Made by a program: the position numbers and the translations under genes
Shown: positions 54,757 through 64,000 of the stretch, piece after piece
Position numbering within the stretch: position 1 is the first letter of the stretch
Layout: every line of letters begins with the position of its first letter
The notes under the pieces: generated by a model
What the model was told of the DNA's origin: nothing
What the model saw: only the letters and a program-made list of their open reading frames with translations
Databases searched by the model: none
NCBI RefSeq assembly: GCF_900206265.1
Contig: NZ_LT907782.1
Location: 2,666,001 to 2,730,000 of the forward strand
DNA: 64,000 nucleotides
From: Nitrosomonas ureae
GTDB lineage: Bacteria > Pseudomonadota > Gammaproteobacteria > Burkholderiales > Nitrosomonadaceae
Direction: 5' to 3'

Positions 54757-54957
54757 GGCTGGCCATATTCACCTGGATCGAATCTTGGTACAACCCCACT
54801 CGCAGGCATTCCGGGCGGGATACTTATCACCAAACAATTTTGAGAGAAAACTGAATGAGAAAAATCAAATCGCAGATAAACTGCAATCCGCTTTCACAAG
54901 TTGAGACTCTCTCGACTCCATGAAAAAAATGTCCGTCAAATTGGGGCAACTCCAACT
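54757..54957 (+). pseudogene. IS3-family element fragment (3' end of orfB and right end)
   Basis: Plus strand, in frame with the break at 54757: ...FTWIESWYNPTRRHSGRDTY matches the C-terminal tail of IS3-type integrase-like transposases (YIExWYNxxRRHS). It is followed by the IS3-like terminal sequence TCAAATTGGGGCAACTCCA. The upstream part of the gene is missing; the IS21 element begins at the break. It lies inside the third integron cassette position. Confidence 0.7.
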
Positions 54958-54961
54958 CCAC

Positions 54962-55038
54962 ACCTAACGTTTGGTTAAGGGGCCGGCTTTAGCCGGTCCC
55001 GAGTGAGCGAAGCGAACGACTTGAACCACTTGTTAGGT
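54962..55038 (-). repeat. Integron attC site 2
   Basis: On the minus strand it begins ACCTAAC (R'') and ends GTTAGGT (R', consensus GTTRRRY). Between them are the paired arms AAGTGGTTCAAG and CTTAACCAAAC with a GC-rich central hairpin ACCGGCTAAAGCCGG. The cassette starting at 55700 begins TTAGGT, which pairs with this R''. So it is the recombination site of the 209-residue cassette gene. 77 bp. Confidence 0.85.
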
Positions 55039-55039
55039 T

Positions 55040-55669
55040 TTACGCATTGGTGTTTTCAGCCTCGCTTGCGCTAGCAGTATTGCTTTTTCTTATATTTGGA
55101 AGTACCGCTCTTTTGAAGCGCGAGGATAGTCTGCGAAGGCGCTTGTATGCGAAAAGAGAAACAAATAGAGATGCTAGGCATGTAATGGTTATTGCTGATT
55201 TTAGTTCGCATGGGGCATATGTGTAAGCTGTAACTGCTCCGATGAATGAGTTAAAAGCCATGCCGCGAGCAATTCTATCTCGGCTAACATAGGCCTCCAT
55301 GGTTCTTACTGCGTCAGGTATGGAGTATGAAAGTATTTCAGCGCTTCTTTCATATGAGTCTGCCTTTGGTTTGCCGGCAATAAAATTAAAGCATTTGACT
55401 ATACCGCACCTAATCCAAGCGTATGGCTTAATGTGTTTATTTACTGCTGCGTCTATTTCTTTTGTGCGCCGGATCAAAAATGATGATGCTGCATCTACAT
55501 ATATCCCCAGAATATATGCGATAGGGAAGTAGACCACCAAAATAAATTCCATGTAGTCACTAATTAGCTTGAGGGGTAGGGGAATGTAATTGCTTAATAC
55601 GGCCACTAGCCAGGCAGATGCGACTATGCCAGAAATTAAGTACTCGATTAATGCTACTGCAAATTGCAT
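55040..55669 (-). CDS. Integron cassette 2: unknown membrane protein
   Basis: 209 residues with about four hydrophobic segments (about 10-28, 40-60, 135-150, 155-172) and a basic, Ser-rich tail. No family recognised. It ends two bases before attC2, as cassette genes do. It has its own ATG 24 bases from the attC1 core. Transcribed leftward away from intI, probably from a promoter in or near intI. Confidence 0.7.
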   Translation of the reverse strand: MQFAVALIEYLISGIVASAWLVAVLSNYIPLPLKLISDYMEFILVVYFPIAYILGIYVDAASSFLIRRTKEIDAAVNKHIKPYAWIRCGIVKCFNFIAGKPKADSYERSAEILSYSIPDAVRTMEAYVSRDRIARGMAFNSFIGAVTAYTYAPCELKSAITITCLASLFVSLFAYKRLRRLSSRFKRAVLPNIRKSNTASASEAENTNA

Positions 55670-55693
55670 GATTTCTCCGGCTTGTGCAGGTAA

Positions 55694-55761
55694 ACCTAAC
55701 GCTTAGCTTAAGCCGAGGGCAAGCCGGAGGCGTGACCGTCGGCTTGAAGCGCTGGTTAGAG
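55694..55761 (-). repeat. Integron attC site 1
   Basis: Minus strand: CTCTAAC (R''), CAGCGCTTCAAGCCGA ... GGCTTAAGCTAAGC, then GTTAGGT (R'). Inner arms pair imperfectly. The start of cassette 1, GTTAGAG at 56039-56045, complements CTCTAAC exactly, as expected when the circular cassette recombines. The stop codon of the 90-residue cassette gene lies within the site. 68 bp. Confidence 0.85.
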
Positions 55762-56028
55762 CCAACATGTAGCGATCAGTTGGCATACGAATTCCGCTAG
55801 AAGCAGCGATAGCGCGATATAGGCTAAAGCCGTGTAGATGTTCTTGCGCCGCTTTGCCTTGGCGTTTATCTCGGCAACGGACGTTCCATCAGCGAAAACG
55901 GTGCCGTCTTCATGACCAAGAGAGACGCCTTTCTCGTGTGAAGGTTGCGGGAGGCCGAAAAAGAAGACGAGCACTACGCCAGCAATGTTGAGGATGAGGC
56001 CAATTGCGTTGAGGGTTTGCGCGGTCAT
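55756..56028 (-). CDS. Integron cassette 1: small two-helix membrane protein
   Basis: 90 residues with two membrane helices (about 9-26 and 65-84) and a polar Gly/His/Asp loop with a basic KAKRRK stretch before helix 2. No known family. It fills a 345-bp cassette next to attI, the position that is usually expressed best. The stop overlaps attC1. Confidence 0.68.
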   Translation of the reverse strand: MTAQTLNAIGLILNIAGVVLVFFFGLPQPSHEKGVSLGHEDGTVFADGTSVAEINAKAKRRKNIYTALAYIALSLLLAEFVCQLIATCWL

Positions 56029-56038
56029 TTACTGTTGG

Positions 56039-56168
56039 CTCTAACTAAAATTAGAAAGACAGTATTTTCATTGATTGGATTTACCAAGTCAAAAAAGGAA
56101 AATTATTACTCAATATAATTAGATTGATATAATCCTGCTCTTTTTTATCAGAACCTAAAAAACTACGG
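56039..56168 (-). other. Integron attI region
   Basis: CTCTAAC (56039-56045; minus GTTAGAG) is the attI/cassette junction next to cassette 1. The 123 bases up to intI are AT-rich and should hold the IntI binding sites and a cassette promoter that points left. No ORF. Assigned by position and by the core sequence. Confidence 0.7.
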
Positions 56169-57134
56169 ATGAGTAGCCCACCCAAATTACTGGATCAGGT
56201 ACGTGAGCGTATACGTGCCAGACATTATTCCATTCGTACCGAGGATTCATACGTCGATTGGGTGAGGCGATTTATTTTGTTTCATGGCAAGCGTCATCCG
56301 AAAGAGATGGGGGTGTCAGAAGTCGAAGCGTTTTTAACGCATCTTGCAGTTGAGCGCAATGTTGCTGCTTCCACGCAAGGGCAGGCGAAAGCAGCCTTAC
56401 TGTTTTTATATCGGGAAGTGCTGAATATTGATTTGCCCTGGCTGAAAGAAGTGGTGGAAGCAAAGGCCGCTAAACGTTTGCCGGTGGTATTGACGCCACG
56501 TGAGGTTGCGGCGCTGTTGGCAGAGTTAAACGGCACCATGTGGCTGGTTGCCAGTATGCTGTATGGAACCGGAATGCGCTTGCTGGAGGGATTGCGTTTG
56601 CGTGTGAAAGATATTGAATTTGAGCGGCGTGAAATCATTATACGCGAGGGTAAAGGCAATAAAGACCGGGTAACTGTGCTACCGGAGAATTTGTTTTTGC
56701 ATTTGCAGAACCAGTTGGCTAGAGTCAAGCAATTGCATGACAAGGATTTAAGTGAGGGATTTGGCGCGGTTTACTTACCCGATGCTCTGGAACGCAAATA
56801 TCCTCATGCCGGTAAATCTTGGGGATGGCAATATGTTTTTCCTTCATCGGTGCGCTCGATTGATCCGCGCAGCGGTGTGACGCGCCGCCATCATTTGTAC
56901 GAGCAGTCTGTACAAAAAGCCGTGCGTATTGCGGCTCAACGTGCACAAATTATCAAGCCGGTTTCGCCACATATTTTACGCCATTCATTTGCTACCCATT
57001 TGTTGCAGAATGGCTACGATATTCGTACAGTGCAGGAGTTACTGGGACATAGTGATGTTTCAACGACGATGATTTATACACATGTTCTGAATAAGGATGG
57101 GAAAGGCATTATCAGTCCTTTGGATAATTTGTGA
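56169..57134 (+). CDS. intI: Integron integrase IntI (tyrosine recombinase)
   Basis: 321 residues. Catalytic residues are visible: Arg in [13 protein letters not shown] near 140, [10 protein letters not shown] near 264, His in [16 protein letters not shown] near 287 and the Tyr of IYTHV. The IntI-specific extra segment [20 protein letters not shown] near 210-230 separates it from ordinary XerC/XerD. It recombines attI and single-strand-folded attC sites. It diverges from the cassettes, which lie to its left. A full-length, intact frame; N. europaea has a related integron integrase. Confidence 0.93.
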   Translation: MSSPPKLLDQVRERIRARHYSIRTEDSYVDWVRRFILFHGKRHPKEMGVSEVEAFLTHLAVERNVAASTQGQAKAALLFLYREVLNIDLPWLKEVVEAKAAKRLPVVLTPREVAALLAELNGTMWLVASMLYGTGMRLLEGLRLRVKDIEFERREIIIREGKGNKDRVTVLPENLFLHLQNQLARVKQLHDKDLSEGFGAVYLPDALERKYPHAGKSWGWQYVFPSSVRSIDPRSGVTRRHHLYEQSVQKAVRIAAQRAQIIKPVSPHILRHSFATHLLQNGYDIRTVQELLGHSDVSTTMIYTHVLNKDGKGIISPLDNL

Positions 57135-57187
57135 AGATCATTTGAGATGATTTTAGTAACAAACCGATCTGATTCAGTAATATTACT

Positions 57188-60100
57188 ATGAAAAAATTCT
57201 CTCCCGAAGTCATCGCAAAGCGGTTGGAGCAGCTTCCTACCCCGACTTATGTCGACGATCTGCCGGTTAATGCGCGCCGCGAGGAAATCAAGCAGGCGAT
57301 TGAGCATCATCAGGTGGTGATCATTTGCGGCGAAACCGGTTCGGGCAAAACCACGCAAATTCCCAAAATTTGCCTGGAGTTGCAGCGTGGCGTGCATGGG
57401 TTGATCGGGCATACGCAACCGCGCCGTATCGCGGCCCGGACGGTGGCGGCACGTATTGCTGCTGAGCTGAACAGCTCATTGGGGCAGGCTGTCGGTTATA
57501 AAGTACGTTTTTCGGACAAGATCCGTCCGGAGAGTTATATCAAATTGATGACCGATGGAATTCTGCTGGCGGAAACGCAGGGTGATCCGCTGTTGCAGGC
57601 TTACGATACGCTGATTATCGACGAAGCGCATGAGCGCAGCCTGAATATCGATTTTCTGCTTGGGTTTATCAAGCAATTATTGCCTCAAAGGCCCGATCTC
57701 AAGGTTGTCGTCACTTCCGCTACGATCGATGCGCAACGCTTCTCGCAGCATTTCAATGATGCGCCTGTGATTGAAGTGACCGGGCGTCTGTATCCGGTGG
57801 AGATGTTATATCGCCCGTTGCACACCGATGAGGAGGAAGAGAGCGATATGCAGCAGGGCATCATTCATGTGGTTGATGAATTGATGGCATTGGGACCGGG
57901 CGATATTCTGATTTTTCTCCCGGGTGAGCGTGAAATCCGCGAGACGGCGGAAACATTGCGTAAACATCACTTTGAACGCTTGCGCAATGGGGTAGAAATC
58001 TTGCCTTTGTTTGCAAGATTATCGTTCGCCGAGCAGGAGCGGGTTTTTCAATTGAATAGTAATCGCCGCCGCATCGTATTGGCGACCAATGTGGCTGAAA
58101 CTTCATTAACGGTGCCAGGCATTCATTACGTGATCGATAGCGGATGGGCGCGGGTCAATCGTTATAGTTATCGCAATAAAGTCGAGCAACTGCTGGTCGA
58201 GAAAATTTCCCGTGCATCGGCTGATCAAAGGGCAGGGCGCTGCGGCCGGGTGGCCAATGGTGTTTGTATTCGTTTATATTCCGAGCAGGATTATCAAGCG
58301 CGTAAGCCCTATACCGATCCGGAAATTCTGCGTTCTTCGCTGGCAGCCGTAATTCTGCGCATGAAGTCGCTGAAAATTGGCGATGTGGAAAATTTTCCTT
58401 TTCTCGAGGCACCTGCGCCACGCATGATTGCCGATGGGTATCAATTGCTGGCGGAACTGGGTGCAGTCGATGAAAAAAGACAGCTGACCGCGATTGGCTG
58501 GCGTTTGGCTAAATTCCCGATCGATCCTAAAATTGCGCGTATGATTTTAGCCGCCAAGCATGAAAATTGCTTACGTGAAATACTGATCATTACTTCGGCA
58601 TTAAGCCTGCAAGATCCACGGGACAGGCCGTTTGAACAACAAGCGGCGGCAGATGAGGCGCATCGGCGCTTTCAAGACGAGCGCTCGGATTTTCTTGCCT
58701 ATCTCAAGCTTTGGGACTTTTTTGATGAGTTATTAAAGCATAAAAAATCCACCCGAAAACTGATCACCTATTGCCGGGAAAATTTTTTATCGTATCGGCG
58801 TTTGCGTGAGTGGCGTGAGATTCATGGTCAATTGCATGTTCTGTTGACGGAATTTGGTTTCAAACCTAACGAAATACCCGCGAACTATGATGAAATTCAT
58901 CGTGCGCTGCTTGCGGGGTTGCTCGGTAATATCGGTTTTAAATCCGAGAAAGAGGGGGAGTATCTCGGAGCGCGCGGCATCAAGTTTGCAATTTTTCCAG
59001 GTTCCGTATTGAGAAAAGGCAAAACCAAATGGGTCGTTGCTGCGGAATTGGTCGAGACCAGTAAGTTATATGCACGCTGTGCGGCAAAAATTGATCCGGC
59101 CTGGTTGGAGAGAATTGCCGGTAGTTTGTGTAAACGACACTATTTTGATCCGCACTGGGAAAAGAAACGTGCACAGGTCGTGGCCTTTGAACAGGTCACG
59201 TTATATGGCTTGATTATTGTTCCCAAACGACCGGTCCATTATGGTGCCATTCATCCACGGGAAGCGCGTGAGATTTTCATCCGTTCGGCGTTAGTGGCTG
59301 GTGGATATATTACGCAGGCATCCTTTTTTCACCATAATCAGGCTTTGATTCAAGAAATTGAAGAACTTGAGCACAAAACCCGCAGGCAAGACGTACTGGT
59401 TGATGAGCAGGAGATTTATGCCTTTTTCGATGCCATTATTCCGGAAGAAGTAACCAACGGCGCCGGATTTGAAAGATGGCGCAAGCAAGCTGAGCAGCAG
59501 GATGCGCAGCTGCTTTATTTGAAACGGGAATTACTGATGCGCCATCAAGCCGATCATGTGACCGAGGTGCAATTTCCTGAGTGCATGAATGTGTCGGAGG
59601 GTAGCGTGCTGCCACTGGCGTATCGTTTTGAACCGGGTCACATAATGGATGGTGTTACCGTCTCCGTGCCACTGCTCTTGTTAAACCGGCTGGACGGCAA
59701 ACAGTTGGATTATCTGGTGCCTGGCTTGATTCGTGAAAAGGTGACTTGGTATTTGAAAGCGTTGCCGAAAAATATCCGCCGTATTCTTGTGCCGCTCCCG
59801 CAATCGGTGACGAAATTTCTGCAAAATCAGTCAGTCGCTTTGCATGCGCTCACATTGCAGGAGGCTTTAGCGAAATTCGTGTTAACGGAAACCACATTGA
59901 CCGTTCCTCTCGAGGTTTGGCGGATCAGTGATATTCCAACACACCTTTTGATGAATATTCGCGTGCTCGATGATGCCGGGCAAGAATTGGCCATGAGCCG
60001 TGATCTCAATGAATTGCAAAAGCGACTGGGTGAAGCGGCGCAAATGACCTTTGTAAAGCGTAACGACGAGAGCGAGAAAATTTCTATTGAGCGTGAACAG

Positions 60101-60946
60101 ATAACGCAATGGGATTTTGGCGATCTGCCCGATGAAATATTATTTATGCGTAATGGCCAACAATTGACGGGTTATCCGGCGTTGATTGATCGTGCCGACA
60201 GTGTTGCCATTCGATTGTTTGATACGCGCGAAGCGGCAGAAACCGCGATGCGTTTGGGTATTAGACGGTTGTTATGCTTAACGCTGAAAGATCAACTTAA
60301 GCAATTGGAAAAGAGTCTGCCGGGATTAAGGGAAATCAGTATGCAATTGACAACACGGATTAATCCGGGTGACCTGAAACAGGATATGCTGACGGCCATC
60401 ATAGATCGCGCATTACTGGGGGATGATCCATTGCCGCGGACAGAATCAGAATTTGTTGCGCAACTGCAGCGTGCCAAGAATCGCCTTCCGGAAATTTCCG
60501 TTACTCTGGCCGGGCTGCTACAGCAGATAGGTCGCGAGTATCATACTCTGTTACAAAAAATTACCCATATCCGGGTCGATAAAGTAAAAACCGAATTGAA
60601 CATGCAGCTTGAAAATTTGATTTATCCCGGATTTGTCAGCAACACCCCTTGGAACAGCATTCTGCACATTCCGCGTTATCTGAAAGGCATGGGATTGCGT
60701 ATTGATAAATTGTCCGCAAATCCGGCGCGTGATGAGCACAATAGTCGCGAAGTCAATGCACTTTGGCAACAATATGTACAACGACTGGAGAAATACCGGA
60801 AAATTGAGCGCACCGATAAAAATCTAAGTGAATTTCGCTGGCAGCTCGAAGAGCTGCGTATTTCCTTGTTTGCGCAAGAACTGAAAACACCCTATCCGGT
60901 ATCCGTTAAGCGGCTACAAAAGCTTTTGGAATGTGTGCATCATTGA
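57188..60946 (+). CDS. hrpA: ATP-dependent RNA helicase HrpA
   Basis: 1252 residues. DEAH-box helicase core: motif I GETGSGKTT near residue 46, DEAH near 145, SAT near 178 and motif VI QRAGRCGRV near 347. HA2/OB-fold and the long C-terminal DUF3418 region follow. HrpA rescues stalled ribosomes and processes mRNA. Length matches the family (about 1300). The ATG at 57188 lacks a strong ribosome site. A terminator lies 52 bases past the stop. Confidence 0.95.
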   Translation: MKKFSPEVIAKRLEQLPTPTYVDDLPVNARREEIKQAIEHHQVVIICGETGSGKTTQIPKICLELQRGVHGLIGHTQPRRIAARTVAARIAAELNSSLGQAVGYKVRFSDKIRPESYIKLMTDGILLAETQGDPLLQAYDTLIIDEAHERSLNIDFLLGFIKQLLPQRPDLKVVVTSATIDAQRFSQHFNDAPVIEVTGRLYPVEMLYRPLHTDEEEESDMQQGIIHVVDELMALGPGDILIFLPGEREIRETAETLRKHHFERLRNGVEILPLFARLSFAEQERVFQLNSNRRRIVLATNVAETSLTVPGIHYVIDSGWARVNRYSYRNKVEQLLVEKISRASADQRAGRCGRVANGVCIRLYSEQDYQARKPYTDPEILRSSLAAVILRMKSLKIGDVENFPFLEAPAPRMIADGYQLLAELGAVDEKRQLTAIGWRLAKFPIDPKIARMILAAKHENCLREILIITSALSLQDPRDRPFEQQAAADEAHRRFQDERSDFLAYLKLWDFFDELLKHKKSTRKLITYCRENFLSYRRLREWREIHGQLHVLLTEFGFKPNEIPANYDEIHRALLAGLLGNIGFKSEKEGEYLGARGIKFAIFPGSVLRKGKTKWVVAAELVETSKLYARCAAKIDPAWLERIAGSLCKRHYFDPHWEKKRAQVVAFEQVTLYGLIIVPKRPVHYGAIHPREAREIFIRSALVAGGYITQASFFHHNQALIQEIEELEHKTRRQDVLVDEQEIYAFFDAIIPEEVTNGAGFERWRKQAEQQDAQLLYLKRELLMRHQADHVTEVQFPECMNVSEGSVLPLAYRFEPGHIMDGVTVSVPLLLLNRLDGKQLDYLVPGLIREKVTWYLKALPKNIRRILVPLPQSVTKFLQNQSVALHALTLQEALAKFVLTETTLTVPLEVWRISDIPTHLLMNIRVLDDAGQELAMSRDLNELQKRLGEAAQMTFVKRNDESEKISIEREQITQWDFGDLPDEILFMRNGQQLTGYPALIDRADSVAIRLFDTREAAETAMRLGIRRLLCLTLKDQLKQLEKSLPGLREISMQLTTRINPGDLKQDMLTAIIDRALLGDDPLPRTESEFVAQLQRAKNRLPEISVTLAGLLQQIGREYHTLLQKITHIRVDKVKTELNMQLENLIYPGFVSNTPWNSILHIPRYLKGMGLRIDKLSANPARDEHNSREVNALWQQYVQRLEKYRKIERTDKNLSEFRWQLEELRISLFAQELKTPYPVSVKRLQKLLECVHH

Positions 60947-60997
60947 TCGACGTAGCTTACGGGAGGTTTGTGTTACTTGGAAAAAAAGCCTACGAAT

Positions 60998-61046
60998 TGA
61001 AAAACAAATCTCTTCCAACAGACTGCTGGAGGAAATTTGTTTTTCA
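60998..61046. terminator. Bidirectional terminator after hrpA
   Basis: TGAAAAACAAAT (60998-61009) pairs with ATTTGTTTTTCA (61035-61046), and an inner CTTCCA/TGGAGG extends it. A/T-rich ends on both strands allow it to end both hrpA and the small leftward gene at 61078. Confidence 0.82.
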
Positions 61047-61077
61047 TTGTAAAAATAATCGGAGTTACGAATCAGTT

Positions 61078-61368
61078 CTATATGGACGGAATTAATCTGC
61101 GCTCTGATCCTGCAGGGATATTTGAATTCTTAGGTGTGGGATCACTTGGAACTACCTCTGAAGGAAGTTGCATCTCTTCCTCTGCTGTTTTGGTTTTTTC
61201 GGCTTTCTCTTTGTCTAAAATATAACCGGGCTCAAAATTGGGTCCGATTCTGTTCTGATCGACAAATTGATGGTTTGGATGAAAAGATTTATCGAAAGCC
61301 AATGCATTCCCTACGTAACAAACCGTACCCATCGTGATGGCTATTGTTAAGGCTTTTAATTTATTCAT
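61078..61368 (-). CDS. Small exported protein of unknown function
   Basis: 96 residues from ATG 61368, preceded by AAGGAGAATCATC. A signal peptide (LKALTIAITMGTVCYVGNALA) is cut near ALA, leaving a mature chain rich in Pro and Ser with a charged centre (DKEKAEKTKTAEEEM). No domain known. Its exported, unstructured nature is the only clear hint. Convergent with hrpA. Confidence 0.6.
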   Translation of the reverse strand: MNKLKALTIAITMGTVCYVGNALAFDKSFHPNHQFVDQNRIGPNFEPGYILDKEKAEKTKTAEEEMQLPSEVVPSDPTPKNSNIPAGSERRLIPSI

Positions 61369-61763
61369 GATGATTCTCCTTGTATTTTGTTTAATGAGAG
61401 CCACGGATAATGGCTTGTTTTCTCATAAAGGTTTTGTACAGTAAAAATAAAGAACGTTTAGTGATAATACATAAAACTTATTATGTAGCGTCATAGTAGT
61501 AACTACAAAAATAAACTGCTACACAATATGTGCCAACTGGCAAATATACACCAAAAACAGTTTAATTTTTTAAAACGATCAATCAGGCATTGGATTCAAT
61601 CTTTTTCTTTGTTCAAAAATAAAGAAATTTTGCACGAAACGAGGTAGCACGCACAACAAAACGTTTAAGCACAATATCGCATAAAGCGTGATTGAAGAAT
61701 GATGCCGCCCCGAACTATGTGGTGTTACAGGGTTGGAAGCGGGTGACGGCAGTGTTTAAAAAA
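61369..61763. other. Gap without a recognised gene
   Basis: About 390 bases. It holds the promoter of the small exported protein gene at its left and the stop of the acidic protein at its right. No ORF has a start and a ribosome site. Confidence 0.35.
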
Positions 61764-62009
61764 CTACCGCAATCCTAACGAATCCAGCGTAATGTCATCC
61801 TCATTGTCATCTCTATCAGCAAAATCTTTTCTGACAGTTGTGAATTCGTTATCTTCAAAATCATCTTTGTCGGTTTCAAATTCATCAATAATTTGTGCTA
61901 AATGACTGGATGGAATTTTGCTATTGGCTATTGCATCCTCTTCGCCATCCAAATCGTTGGCAGGATAAAATTCATCATCGTCATCATCAAAAGAGAGTTC
62001 TTTGATCAT
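61764..62009 (-). CDS. Small highly acidic protein
   Basis: 81 residues from ATG 62009, which follows ACGGAGGTTGATAGCG. About 40 percent Asp or Glu, including FDDDDDEF and DRDDNEDD. No signal peptide and no known domain. Such proteins may bind cations or other proteins. An upstream in-frame TTG at 62090 lacks a ribosome site. Confidence 0.55.
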   Translation of the reverse strand: MIKELSFDDDDDEFYPANDLDGEEDAIANSKIPSSHLAQIIDEFETDKDDFEDNEFTTVRKDFADRDDNEDDITLDSLGLR

Positions 62010-62264
62010 CGCTATCAACCTCCGTATAACATTTATTTGAACAAATGCTATTGATACCATACTGCGTTGATACAAAACTGATAATAACATAGGATTTTTT
62101 CCGGTATTTTCAAGTTTTAAAGTATTTTTTTAATGTTGGGTATCGTACAGAGTGTTTTGACTTCTGCTTATATGATCAGCATCAGAATTAAGTGTGGGAG
62201 GCAGATGTGTTGTCTTTGTCAACACTTAGCTCTAAATATTCTTTATCTCAGGAGTTAAAAGGCT

Positions 62265-62600
62265 ATGAAAACTATTACATTACTTACAACCTTAATCATG
62301 ATGACTTTTTTTTCATTGAGCGTGTTAGCGGGTGAAAGCCATTTGGATCATGCCATTCAGCATGCTGAAACTGCGGCCAAATCAGCCGATGGGAAAGCGG
62401 TTGCCAAACATGCAATGGAGGCAAAGAAACATGCGAATGCCGCAAAAAACGATAAAGACCGCCAAATTGATACTAAACACCTGGATGAAGGTATTAAGTC
62501 GCTAGATGAAGCGGTTAAGGAAGGTAAGGATGGAGAAGCGGATGCCGCTAAAAAAGCTGCGTCGGATGCTATAGAACATTTTAAGCAAGCTTCAAAATAA
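62265..62600 (+). CDS. smbP: SmbP-like small periplasmic metal-binding protein
   Basis: 111 residues: signal peptide (cleavage near VLA) and a mature helical chain with heptad-like His/Lys repeats (HLDHAIQHAETAAK, KHAMEAKKHANAAK, KHLDEGIKSLDEAVK). It resembles SmbP of N. europaea, a copper-induced periplasmic metal binder, but has fewer histidines by eye, so its capacity may be lower. AGGAG precedes the ATG. A strong terminator follows, so it is a single-gene unit. Confidence 0.75.
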   Translation: MKTITLLTTLIMMTFFSLSVLAGESHLDHAIQHAETAAKSADGKAVAKHAMEAKKHANAAKNDKDRQIDTKHLDEGIKSLDEAVKEGKDGEADAAKKAASDAIEHFKQASK

Positions 62601-62621
62601 TCCCATTCTTTTCTGGAGCAT

Positions 62622-62659
62622 AAAAAAGGCAGTGTTTTTTCTATTCACTGCCTTTTTTA
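62622..62659 (+). terminator. Terminator after smbP
   Basis: AAAAAAGGCAGTG (62622-62634) pairs with CACTGCCTTTTTT (62646-62658), followed by more T. Strong intrinsic terminator. Confidence 0.9.
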
Positions 62660-62761
62660 TGTTGATGCATTTTCATCCATGCTGATGGATTGTTCATCAC
62701 ATTTATTGACATAACCTCGATTGTATAAGCCTGGTACGAACAGAGCTTCATAAGGTTTTCT

Positions 62762-62992
62762 ATGAATTATCTACATCAACTGCAGTGGCCTGCGATGATT
62801 GTTACGATATTGGGTGTTTGGCTCATTGCATCTCAAGACAAACGTAGGCGTATGATTGGCTTTTGGTGTTCCCTTTTTAGTAACTTTCTCTGGGTAATCT
62901 GGGGCTGGTATGCCCATGCTTATGCCCTGATAATCCTGCAGATTGCTTTAGCCCTTCTGAATATCCGCGGCGCAAACAAAAATGAGCCATAA
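62762..62992 (+). CDS. Small membrane protein
   Basis: 76 residues with three hydrophobic, Trp-rich segments (about 9-23, 31-48, 51-68) and a basic KDKRRR turn. No named family recognised. TAAGG-type ribosome site 10 bases before the ATG. Confidence 0.55.
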   Translation: MNYLHQLQWPAMIVTILGVWLIASQDKRRRMIGFWCSLFSNFLWVIWGWYAHAYALIILQIALALLNIRGANKNEP

Positions 62993-63383
62993 TATTGGAT
63001 AGAAAGTTAGAGAAGTAATAACTTCTATATAACTTTTAACCATTTTAAGCGCTATTCAAAAAATTCAAAAATACGCTACTTTCATTCCAGTTTGACTTCA
63101 TGTGTTTTGTTCTAGGGGTGATTGTGAGTGATAGATATCAAGAAAGTGTAATTCACTGAAGTATATGAATATCATTGACTATCGATGTGAAATGTCAACA
63201 GTCCTGGTTTGATCAGTGGGTGCAACAAATGATTGTGGTACGTTATACATAATGAGAATGCCGAGGGCTCTTTATTATCGTAACAAAACCTGATGCTCCA
63301 GTGCGATAATACGCAGTAACAGATTAGCGATAGTGATGCGGTGATTTGCTGAATGGCGTTTTATTTTTATTACTTAAGAAATC
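62993..63383. other. Gap without a gene
   Basis: About 390 bases with no ORF of note. It is the presumed promoter region of the NUDIX-mnmA pair. Confidence 0.4.

Positions 63384-64000
<617 letters not shown>

Overview
The window comes from an ammonia-oxidising betaproteobacterium, almost certainly a Nitrosomonas. The diagnostic block is amoC-amoA-amoB followed by the paralogous membrane-protein genes amoE and amoD (19996-24449). A SmbP-type periplasmic metal-binding protein near the right end, a chromosomal integron of the kind known in Nitrosomonas, and the moderate-to-low GC content agree with this. AmoA differs from my memory of the N. europaea protein at many positions and looks more like the oligotropha/ureae group; that species-level remark is inference.

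Left arm (1-18440). A truncated FGGY kinase, a protoglobin behind a perfect 20-bp-arm palindrome, and a family 2 glycosyltransferase lead into two paralogous secreted proteins. These carry three class I cyclic-di-GMP (GEMM) riboswitches, two of them in tandem. Then come a Lon-like protease, an FG-GAP/ASPIC protein, yggX, argA-rsmE, a thioredoxin-fold protein with an inositol-monophosphatase-like enzyme, trkA-trkH and a PilG-type receiver.

ammonia monooxygenase block (18470-25840). The operon sits between transposase fossils: IS1595-like and IS5-like upstream, another IS5-like downstream. The leader contains a 12-codon ORF with a strong ribosome-binding site. A hairpin lies between amoC and amoA, a textbook terminator follows amoB, and a second one follows amoD.

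Middle (26370-44700). An iron group (DUF2325 protein, bacterioferritin, HemP with a Fur-like palindrome) is followed by a J-like/zinc/PilZ-like protein. Next is a sulfide/persulfide group: an ETHE1-like dioxygenase, two YeeE/YedE halves, a BigR/SqrR-like ArsR repressor, a DUF442-SQR fusion, a TauE exporter and a separate secreted DUF442 protein, with a lone Mrr-type endonuclease inserted. After these come a Ca2+-type P-ATPase convergent with a cation/Ca2+ antiporter, a two-gene multiheme cytochrome c unit, an M18 aminopeptidase and a secreted nuclease.

Right arm (44700-64000). mlaFEDCB is followed by a yadGH-like ABC exporter, a BolA protein, a DjlA-like co-chaperone and a GST. Two 141-bp copies of a non-autonomous element (43645 and 51815) have perfect 5-bp target duplications. 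A complete IS21 element and an IS3 fossil border a small chromosomal integron with attI, two intact membrane-protein cassettes, two attC sites and a divergent intI. hrpA, a small secreted protein, an acidic protein, smbP, a NUDIX hydrolase and the start of mnmA complete the window. No rRNA, tRNA or CRISPR array was seen.
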